Shown: piece after piece, positions 15,430-21,505 of the stretch | Layout: each line of letters opens with the position of its first letter | Position numbering within the stretch: the stretch's first letter is position 1 | Origin: Natrialbaceae archaeon | Lineage (GTDB): Archaea > Halobacteriota > Halobacteria > Halobacteriales > Natrialbaceae | NCBI GenBank assembly: GCA_003552885.1 | Contig: PUPA01000245.1 | Span: 1 to 23,312, forward strand | Direction: 5' to 3' | Length of the DNA stretch: 23,312 nucleotides | The notes under the pieces: model-generated | The model's database searches: none | Seen by the model: the letters and a program-made list of their open reading frames with translations, nothing else | Told to the model about the DNA's origin: nothing | Made by a program: the position numbers and the translations under genes

Positions 15430-16971
15430 TCACAGGCCGAGGTAGATCTCCATCAGCTCGTCCTCGTCGGTCAACTCGTCCGGCGTTCCCTCGAACTGGA
15501 GTTCGCCCTGGGCGAGGATGTACGCGTAATCGGCGATCTTCAGCGCCGCCTTGACGTTCTGTTCGATCAGGACGACCTCCGCGTCGTCCGCGACCAGCAC
15601 GTCGATGAGCTCTAAGACGTCGTCGACGAGCGACGGCGCCAGTCCGGCCGTCGGCTCGTCGAGCAGGTAGACGTCCGCGTCGGTCATCATCGCGCGGCCG
15701 AAGCTGACCATCATCTGCTGGCCACCGGAGAGGTCACCTGCCTTCTCGTCCAGTTTCTCCTCGAGGATCGGAAACTCCCCGAGCACTCGTTCTAGGTTCC
15801 GCTGGACGGCGTCTTTGTCCTTCAGGACGTTCCTGGCACCGAGCGTGAGGTTGTCCTCGACGGACAGCGTCCCGAGTACGCCACCCTCTTGAGGGAGCGT
15901 CGCGACCCCGCGTTGTACGATCTCGAGGGGGCCCTCGTCGCTGATGTCCGTCCCCCGGTAGTGGACCGAGCCGGACCAGACGGGGACCTGCCCGTTGAGC
16001 GATTTCAACACCGTCGACTTCCCGCTCCCGTTAGGACCGAGGATACAGGTCACGCCCTCGTGGCTGCGCATCGAAACCCCGTGGACGACCTCGTGGTTCC
16101 CGTAGCCGGTCACGACGTCCTCGGCGACGATCGCGGCGTCCCCCGTGTCGGTTCTTACACTCCCCTCGTCGACCGCCTGCTCGACCATCGCCGCCGCGTC
16201 GGCCGGAGCGTCCGAGTCGTCGTCGGTGCCGAGATACGCCTCCCGGACGCCGGTGTCGCGGGTCACCTCCTCGAAGTCGCCCTGGGCGATGAGCCGTCCC
16301 TGGTCGAACACCGACACCGTGTCGGCGACCTCGCGGATCATGTCGATGTCGTGTTCGACGATGACGAACGTCGTTCCGTCGCGGTTCATCTCCCGGATGT
16401 GATCCATGATCCGCTCCTGGAGTGCGGGGTTGACCCCGGCCATCGGCTCGTCGAGGAGGATACACTTCGGTTCGAGCATGAGCACGCGGGCCAGCTCGAG
16501 GAGCTTCTGCTGGCCGCCGCTCATCTCCTTTGCTTTCTCCTCGGCGAGGTGGTCGATCTCCAGGAACTCGAGGATCTCTCCGGCCCGGGCGCGCCTTTCT
16601 CCCCTCGAGCCGCCGGTCGGAACCGCGAGCAGGTTGTCACGGACGGTGAGATCCTCGAACGGGGTCGTGATCTGGAACGTCCTCGCGAGCCCCTGCTGGG
16701 CGATCCGGTGGGCCTTCCAGCCCGTGATGTCGACGCCGTCGAAGGTGATGGTGCCGCCGTCGGCCGAGTAGAAGCCGGTCACGGTGTTGAAAAACGTCGA
16801 CTTTCCGCTCCCGTTCGGGCCGATGAGACCACGGATCTCCCCCTCCGCCACGTCGAAGGAGATCCGGTCGTTGGCGACGAGCGCGCCGAAGGTCTTCGTG
16901 AGGGCTGTCGTCTCGAGGACGACTTCGTCTTCGAGGGAGCCGGTTTCGGCGGACGGTTGAGTCTTGCTCAC
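15430..16971 (-). CDS. Fused LivG-LivF double ATPase of the LIV-type importer
   Basis: 513 residues from a GTG at 16971, supported by a strong TATA box 27 nt upstream. It contains two complete ABC ATPase domains that are separate proteins in most LIV systems. Domain 1 (~18-250, LivG-like) has Walker A GPNGSGKST at 51-59, signature MSGGQQ at 150-155, Walker B ILLDEP at 171-176 and switch His207 (IVEHD). Domain 2 (~280-513, LivF-like) has Walker A at 312-320, signature LSGGQQ at 414-419, Walker B LLDEP at 436-440 and the LivF-type 'LIEQN' in place of the His switch. An acidic Ala/Asp linker (~250-278) joins them. All catalytic motifs look intact, so this is a functional fusion that powers livH/livM, encoded on the opposite strand. 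Confidence 0.93.
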   Translation of the reverse strand: MSKTQPSAETGSLEDEVVLETTALTKTFGALVANDRISFDVAEGEIRGLIGPNGSGKSTFFNTVTGFYSADGGTITFDGVDITGWKAHRIAQQGLARTFQITTPFEDLTVRDNLLAVPTGGSRGERRARAGEILEFLEIDHLAEEKAKEMSGGQQKLLELARVLMLEPKCILLDEPMAGVNPALQERIMDHIREMNRDGTTFVIVEHDIDMIREVADTVSVFDQGRLIAQGDFEEVTRDTGVREAYLGTDDDSDAPADAAAMVEQAVDEGSVRTDTGDAAIVAEDVVTGYGNHEVVHGVSMRSHEGVTCILGPNGSGKSTVLKSLNGQVPVWSGSVHYRGTDISDEGPLEIVQRGVATLPQEGGVLGTLSVEDNLTLGARNVLKDKDAVQRNLERVLGEFPILEEKLDEKAGDLSGGQQMMVSFGRAMMTDADVYLLDEPTAGLAPSLVDDVLELIDVLVADDAEVVLIEQNVKAALKIADYAYILAQGELQFEGTPDELTDEDELMEIYLGL

Positions 16972-16997
16972 GGTTGTCCCGGGCTACTCGGTCACGG

Positions 16998-17005
16998 TAT
17001 ATAAA
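16998..17005 (-). promoter_or_regulatory. TATA box of the fused ATPase gene
   Basis: TTTATATA on the minus strand ends 27 nt before the GTG at 16971. This near-consensus haloarchaeal promoter decides the GTG as start and implies a leaderless transcript. Confidence 0.7.
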
Positions 17006-17130
17006 TCCTGTTCGATCCGGGTCGCCCGAGAGCCGGTTCCGAGTCGGCGTCGTCCGCCGGCTGCGGATCACCGCCCGGGCGTCGCCTCAACGGGAGTCGG
17101 TTCTAAGTGTCGTGGGCGCGACGGCGTCGT

Positions 17131-18150
17131 ATGGACGCGATACGGCTCGAATCCGTCGGCGACCTCTCGACGATTGGGGTGGCCGAACCCGCCTGTGGCC
17201 CCGAGGAAGCCCTCGTCGAGGTCGAGGCGGCCGGGGTGTGTGGGAGCGACGTCGGTGCCTACCGCGGCAAAGCTGCCTACGGCTTCCTGGACCACCCGCG
17301 GATCCTCGGTCACGAGTACGTCGGAACGGTGGTGGCCGTCGGGGAACGTGTCGAAAACCTAGACACCGGCGACCGGGTCGTCGAACTGCCGCTCTCGGCC
17401 TGTGGTACGTGTCGGCCCTGTCGACGCGGCGCGGAGAACGTATGTGAAGACGTACGCGTCACCGGCTTTCACCACGATGGGGCGTTCGCCGAGCGTCTCA
17501 CGGCGCCCGCGACACGCCTACACCGGATCCCCGAGGGGTTGTCGACGGTCCGGGCGGTCACGATCGAACCGCTCGCGGTCGCCTACCGGGGTGCCGTCGA
17601 GATCGGTGTGATCGCTCCCGGCGAACGGGTGCTCGTGCTCGGACCCGGACCGATCGGCTCCCTCGTCGCTCTGCTCGCGGCCAGGGCGGGCGCCGAGGTC
17701 GTCCTCGCCGGCCTGCCCCGGGATCGACCCCGACTCGATCGACTCGAAGGGGTGGAGACGGTCGAGCTGTCCCCCGACGCCGACCCTCCTGCCGGTTTCG
17801 ACGTGAGCGTCGACGCCACCGGCAGCCCCGAGGGTCCCACCACGGCGATCACCGCCGCCAGAAACGGTGGACGCGTCGTCCTCCTGGGAATTCCCCCCGG
17901 CCCCGTGACGATCGACGGCACGTCGACCGTCAGGGGCGAAAAACAGATACACAGCTCCTACTCCGCGACGGCGGCCGACTTCGAGCGCGTGATCTCGCTG
18001 CAGGCGGGCTCACGGTCGATCCCCGTCGAGGGGCTCTCGACCGACTACTCACCAGGGGAGTCGACGGCCGCGTTCGAGGCGTTCGCCGACGGCGACGTGA
18101 TCAAACCGGTCTTCCGGTTCGACGGCCGGGCCGACCGTCGCCGCGGCTAG
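17131..18150 (+). CDS. Zinc-dependent alcohol dehydrogenase (MDR), second copy
   Basis: 339 residues from the ATG at 17131; an in-frame start at 17107 would add an Arg-rich MSWARRRR stretch and is rejected. Catalytic zinc ligands are Cys37 (GVCGSDVGAY), His61 and Glu62 (LGHEYVG). Structural zinc cysteines are 91, 94, 97 and 105 with canonical spacing (CGTCRPCRRGAENVC). The Rossmann motif is GPGPIG (171-176). The residue region after beta-2 reads 'VLAGLPRDRPRL', with no acidic residue and several Arg, which suggests NADP+ preference, unlike the other alcohol dehydrogenase at 8018-9148. It is related to sorbitol/galactitol/threonine-type dehydrogenases. Only a weak TATA-like TTCTAAG (about 17101) precedes it. 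It transcribes away from the ATPase gene and belongs by context to the same catabolic block. Confidence 0.88.
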   Translation: MDAIRLESVGDLSTIGVAEPACGPEEALVEVEAAGVCGSDVGAYRGKAAYGFLDHPRILGHEYVGTVVAVGERVENLDTGDRVVELPLSACGTCRPCRRGAENVCEDVRVTGFHHDGAFAERLTAPATRLHRIPEGLSTVRAVTIEPLAVAYRGAVEIGVIAPGERVLVLGPGPIGSLVALLAARAGAEVVLAGLPRDRPRLDRLEGVETVELSPDADPPAGFDVSVDATGSPEGPTTAITAARNGGRVVLLGIPPGPVTIDGTSTVRGEKQIHSSYSATAADFERVISLQAGSRSIPVEGLSTDYSPGESTAAFEAFADGDVIKPVFRFDGRADRRRG

Positions 18151-18608
18151 CCGGCGTGGGCTCCCCCAACGTGGCGGCTCGGTTCGGATCTCCTCCGATC
18201 CGTGGCCGGTGGTGGAGTCGGGCGCTCGCCGCTCGGAACCCGATCTGGGTGATTCGGAGCCGTAGCGTCCGGGCCATCGACGTCGTCGTCGATCCGACCG
18301 GCGTTTTGACCGTTCCAAATCCGTGTGGTGTGTTGTCGTTCGGCCGTTCGTCCGACAGCCGACGTCTATCGCGTGTAATCGTCCACGGCCTGGCGAGCGG
18401 ATACTCGTTCCGGGAACCAGGATCCGTACTGGGGTCCGACCTGTTCTTTCGTGAGGTACGGATCGCTCCCCGCTGGACCGGGACGGTTGGGCCCGGTAAA
18501 TTACATGCGTAGGAGTGTAACTTCGAGGAGAACCGTCCATTCCACGTCCGTCACCGCCCACCGTGCCGGAGCGAAGCGACGGGGACCACCCCCCGTCCCA
18601 CGCTCCTA

Positions 18609-18841
18609 TCGAAAGAAAATACATTAGTCAGTAAAATCTTTTCGAAAGAAAGCTCAGCAGCAAAGCAACAGAGACTCGCGAAAAACGCAGCTAAAGCCGA
18701 TAGCGTTGGGATAGGATTTCGATAAAACATAACAAAAAAATTTAAATACGGCCAGAAAAAATCCATCTATCACTTTCGACGGCGTCGCCGTCCGGCCGTT
18801 GACGATCGATCCAACTCCTGAACTTTTGTCTATACCGAAAG
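18609..18841. promoter_or_regulatory. Cluster of TCGAAAG-type motifs upstream of the IclR gene
   Basis: TCGAAAGAAA occurs exactly twice (18609-18618 and 18642-18651). TTTCGA is at 18717-18722, CTTTCGA at 18773-18779 and CCGAAAG at 18835-18841. Five related elements in both orientations within ~230 bp, ending on the IclR promoter, suggest a multi-site binding region. Confidence 0.4.
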
Positions 18842-18848
18842 TATATAC
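18831..18848 (+). promoter_or_regulatory. IclR gene promoter with overlapping inverted repeat
   Basis: GTATATAC (18841-18848) is a TATA box 27 nt before the ATG at 18875. TATAC (18831-18835), CGAAA, GTATA (18841-18845) form a perfect inverted repeat overlapping it, fitting autoregulation by the IclR protein. Confidence 0.55.
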
Positions 18849-18874
18849 GTGTCCGTCATCATCGTCACTGCACA

Positions 18875-19663
18875 ATGGGGCGCGATAACGGTGGTCGAGC
18901 GGTCAAGTCGGTCGATACGTCCTGTGAGCTGATCGAATACCTTCGGACGACCGGCGGATCGACGGTTTCGGAGGTCGCAAACCACCTCGGTCTCTCCCCC
19001 GGATCGGTACACACCCACCTCGCGACGCTCAAAGGTCACGGGTTCGTCCTCCAGGAGGGGAGGGAGTACAGGCTCGGTCCGCAGTTTCTCGCCCTCGGGG
19101 AACACTTCCGGAACAACAGCGTGTTCTACCGGTCGGGTAAAGGGGAACTCGAGGCGCTGGCCGAACGGACCGGCGAGGGGGCCCACCTGATCATCGAACA
19201 CCGCGGACGGGTGCTCGCGCTGTACGAAGTGTTCGGCGAGGACGCCGTCGGCGAGGAGTACCACGCTCAAAAGCGCGAGGAGCCACTCGACCACCTCCAC
19301 TGCACCGCAGCCGGGAAGGCGATCCTCTCGCGGCTTCCCCGCGAGCGCGTCGAGGAAATTCTCGACCGACACGGGATGGTCGAGAAGTCACCGAACACGA
19401 TCACGGAGGCGGACACCCTGTTCGAGCAGCTCGATCACGCCCGCGAGCGCGGGTTTGCCGTCGCCGACGAGGAACAGACCATCGGGCTCCGGGCGGTCGG
19501 CGTACCGGTCATGCGAACCGACGGACGTGTCGAGGGGGCGATCAGCGTCTCCGGACCTGCCAGCCGGCTGAAAGGCGACCGGTTTCACGAGACGCTTCCC
19601 GAGCGGATCATGAACGCCGTCAACGCCATCGAGGTCAACCTAAATTCCGCCGCGGGGATCTGA
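18875..19663 (+). CDS. IclR-family transcriptional regulator
   Basis: 262 residues from the ATG at 18875. Residues ~10-66 are the winged helix-turn-helix (STVSEVANHLGLSPGSVHTHLATLKGHGFV). Residues ~80-258 form the GAF-like effector domain, with 'LHCTAAGKAILSRLPRERVEEIL' and 'RERGFAVADEEQTIGLRAVGVPV' typical of the family. These regulators bind small catabolic intermediates and repress or activate nearby pathway genes. Haloferax XacR, an activator of pentose oxidation, is one such example. It is the only regulator in the block and lies just inside the right direct repeat, so it probably controls the transporter and dehydrogenase operons. Candidate operators are the palindromes at 6883, 9149 and 18831. 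It converges with the 65-aa gene. Confidence 0.93.
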   Translation: MGRDNGGRAVKSVDTSCELIEYLRTTGGSTVSEVANHLGLSPGSVHTHLATLKGHGFVLQEGREYRLGPQFLALGEHFRNNSVFYRSGKGELEALAERTGEGAHLIIEHRGRVLALYEVFGEDAVGEEYHAQKREEPLDHLHCTAAGKAILSRLPRERVEEILDRHGMVEKSPNTITEADTLFEQLDHARERGFAVADEEQTIGLRAVGVPVMRTDGRVEGAISVSGPASRLKGDRFHETLPERIMNAVNAIEVNLNSAAGI

Positions 19664-19735
19664 CGCCGGGTGATCGTCCCGGGCGGGCGAATCGACTTCC
19701 CACACGGGTGAACGTCGGCGAGTCGGCCCCGGGGG

Positions 19736-19760
19736 CGCGTCGATCCGTCAGTCGCGGCCG
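19736..19760. repeat. 25-bp direct repeat, right copy
   Basis: Identical over 25 bases, same orientation, to 2958-2982. It lies between the IclR stop (19663) and the stop of the 65-aa gene (19765), four nt from the latter. Confidence 0.9.
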
Positions 19761-19764
19761 TCGC

Positions 19765-19962
19765 TCACATGATCGACCGCTCGTCGCCGCCGTAGACCTC
19801 CTCGTCGACCAGCGCGTGGAGGTTCGCGTACGGGACGAAGGCGACGAACCGGTCGTCGCCGTCGTAGAGTTCCAGCCCCTCCTCGCCGCGGTCGTACCGC
19901 TCACAGAGGATCTGTCCTTCGGGAAGGATCGCTCGATACATACCTCCGTGTAGGGTCGCCAT
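19765..19962 (-). CDS. Small acidic conserved-type protein (65 aa)
   Basis: 65 residues from the ATG at 19962; an in-frame ATG at 19968 would add two residues. The sequence is compact and acidic (MATLHGGMYRAILPEGQILC, then a run rich in Glu and Asp, ending GGDERSIM). Alternating beta-type segments such as 'LELYDGDDRFVAFVPYANLHALVDEEV' suggest a small all-beta or alpha/beta fold. It has one Cys, no membrane helix and no recognised catalytic motif. Composition and an undisturbed frame argue that it is a real gene, likely of a small haloarchaeal family, but I cannot name it. It transcribes toward the right direct repeat. If the catabolic block were absent it would lie just upstream of the quinone-oxidoreductase-like gene on the same strand. 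Confidence 0.7.
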   Translation of the reverse strand: MATLHGGMYRAILPEGQILCERYDRGEEGLELYDGDDRFVAFVPYANLHALVDEEVYGGDERSIM

Positions 19963-20112
19963 GGGCATATGGGTTCGCCTCCGACGGACGCCGCTCAAAG
20001 TGCCGTCGGACGCACGTCCGACAGTTTCGTCCCGTCCGCGGGATCCACCACCTCTCCCGTAGCTGCCAGTAACACATGCATAACGATGACCGTGTTTCCC
20101 AGAGGGGACGAC

Positions 20113-21276
20113 ATGCGGATCGGCTTCTTCCACGAATCGGCAGGATCCAGACACGCCGGAGGGATCGCGATCTACGTCCAGCGGATGGCCGCCGCGCTCG
20201 CGGAGGGAAACGAGGTCTTCCTCTACACTCGGGGTAACGAACGGACGACGATACTCCGTGAGTCGGCCGTCGAGGTCGTCGAGACGCCCGGAGTCGGCGA
20301 TTGGGGAGCACGTCTTCTCCGCGGAGCACCGATTTCCAACCAGGACCTGAACTCGGTCGCGATGGTCGCGCGTGGGCTCGCGGATGGCTTTCGCCGGCAC
20401 GTCGAGGACCACGTGGACGTACTCCTCTCGTTTCTGTGGCTCGACGACCTGCTCCTCTCGAACGTCCTCGACGTTCCGACCGTCTACGGTTTCCACCGTC
20501 TCGAGGTCGACGGCTTCGGCGGCCGGCTGCGTGATCGGTTCTCGCGGACGGGGACGCTCGTCGCCAACGGCGACCGGACGGCCGACCGCGTCGCCGCCGT
20601 TTTCGGACACGACGTCGACGCGGTCGTCTACCCCGGCGTCGACCTCGAGCGGTTCACCCCCGACGCCGAGCCGGCGTTCGCCGCCGAGGGGCCGACGGTC
20701 CTGTTCGTCGGCAGGCTGGTGGAGTCAAAGGGTATCTTCGACCTCGTCGACGCCGTCTCGCGGCTCGAGGCGAAGCCTTCGCTCCACCTCGTCGGCGCGG
20801 GGGACGAACGGGAACTCCGGGCGTCCGCGCGCGGCCACGGGATTGAGGAGTCGGTGGTCTTCCACGGCGAGGTGTCCCACGTCGATCTACCGGGGTACTA
20901 CGCGGCAGCCGACATCTGCTGTCTCCCCTCGTACGCGGAGAGTTTTGGAATGGTGAACGTCGAGGCGATGGCCTGTGGAACGCCGGTCGTCACCAGCAGG
21001 CTGGCGCCGATAGAGGCGTACCTCACCGACGGCTTCGAGGGGCTCCTCGTCGATCCCGGGGACACAGACGCCCTCGCGCGCTCGATCTCGCGGGCGCTCG
21101 ACTCGCCGGCGCTGCGTGCCAGGCTGAGGGCCGGCGGGCTGGAGCGGGCGCGTGCGTTCTCCTGGGACGCCCAGGCGTCGACCCTCGAGTCCGTCTGCGC
21201 CGCCGCGGCGGAGCGGGAAGGCGCTCCCGGCGGACCCGTCGGCTCCCCCCCACCGCTGGGGACGAACTTCCGATAA
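20113..21276 (+). CDS. GT4-family glycosyltransferase (GT-B fold)
   Basis: 387 residues from the ATG at 20113, with a weak TATA-like GCATAAC 28-34 nt upstream; an ATG at 20086 is an alternative. It transfers a sugar from a nucleotide donor to an acceptor. The N-terminal acceptor domain begins 'MRIGFFHESAGSRHAGGIAIYVQRMAAAL', with the Gly-rich loop of GT-B enzymes. The C-terminal donor domain has 'VLFVGRLVESKGIFDLVDAV', 'YYAAADICCLPSYAESFGMVNVEAMACGTPVV' with the E-x7-E element (ESFGMVNVE), and 'GLLVDPGDTDALARSI'. The last ~25 residues are a low-complexity Gly/Pro tail. Donor and acceptor are unknown. No polysaccharide or N-glycosylation cluster is visible, though a secreted protein follows. 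Confidence 0.9.
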   Translation: MRIGFFHESAGSRHAGGIAIYVQRMAAALAEGNEVFLYTRGNERTTILRESAVEVVETPGVGDWGARLLRGAPISNQDLNSVAMVARGLADGFRRHVEDHVDVLLSFLWLDDLLLSNVLDVPTVYGFHRLEVDGFGGRLRDRFSRTGTLVANGDRTADRVAAVFGHDVDAVVYPGVDLERFTPDAEPAFAAEGPTVLFVGRLVESKGIFDLVDAVSRLEAKPSLHLVGAGDERELRASARGHGIEESVVFHGEVSHVDLPGYYAAADICCLPSYAESFGMVNVEAMACGTPVVTSRLAPIEAYLTDGFEGLLVDPGDTDALARSISRALDSPALRARLRAGGLERARAFSWDAQASTLESVCAAAAEREGAPGGPVGSPPPLGTNFR

Positions 21277-21277
21277 C

Positions 21278-21334
21278 CACGACGTACCAGCCCTGGGTTA
21301 CCGTCGTGAAATCCGATTAGTACGTTCACGACGG
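21278..21334 (+). terminator. Hairpins downstream of the glycosyltransferase gene
   Basis: CCGTCGTGAA (21301-21310) and TTCACGACGG (21325-21334) are perfect 10-bp arms with a 14-nt loop. An earlier CACGACG (21278-21284) can pair with the same CGTCGTG, making an alternative hairpin. T-rich tracts follow near 21385-21410 (TTTCCTTTTA, CCTTTTTCG), so termination is likely in this region. Confidence 0.5.
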
Positions 21335-21473
21335 ACGATAAGTTTCCTCGAAACCGGTGTCCGTGGCCGCGACCGTCACACAATGTTTCCTTTTAGACCT
21401 ACGTACCTTTTTCGACTAAACGTTTAAATTAATACTACTTTCAGGAAACTCTATTAATTTTAAATTGAAAAAG

Positions 21474-21479
21474 TTTATG
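21474..21479 (+). promoter_or_regulatory. TATA box of the secreted beta-helix gene
   Basis: TTTATG lies 27 nt upstream of the ATG at 21506, at the end of an AT-rich segment (about 21415-21480). Spacing fits a leaderless transcript. Confidence 0.55.
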
Positions 21480-21505
21480 TTTGATCGATCAGCTGTGCTG
21501 ACTGT

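Larger units (their letters stand above)
18151..18874. other. 724-bp intergenic region, AT-rich in its second half
   Basis: No credible gene is seen; open frames here are basic and lack haloarchaeal composition. TTACA (18501-18505) and TGTAA (18516-18520) form an inverted repeat with a 10-nt spacer. From about 18606 to 18780 the DNA is AT-rich and includes TTTAAATA near 18740, a plausible extra TATA element on either strand. Repeated TCGAAAG-type motifs fill the part nearest the IclR gene. The length suggests regulation or an untranslated or small RNA, but I cannot define one. Confidence 0.65.

Noticed and set aside
15889..17004. 371-residue plus-strand frame opposite the fused ATPase
   Set aside because: It is a mirror frame of the intact ATPase domains, typical of high-GC genes.
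18049..18624. 191-residue minus-strand frame and a 118-residue plus-strand frame in the large gap
   Set aside because: Both are Arg/Ser/Pro-rich and lack the acidic bias of the real genes here. The minus frame also overlaps the alcohol dehydrogenase end.
18551..18766. 71-residue hydrophobic minus-strand frame
   Set aside because: It lies mostly in AT-rich DNA, where Phe/Leu/Lys-rich frames arise by composition. No supporting start signal was found.
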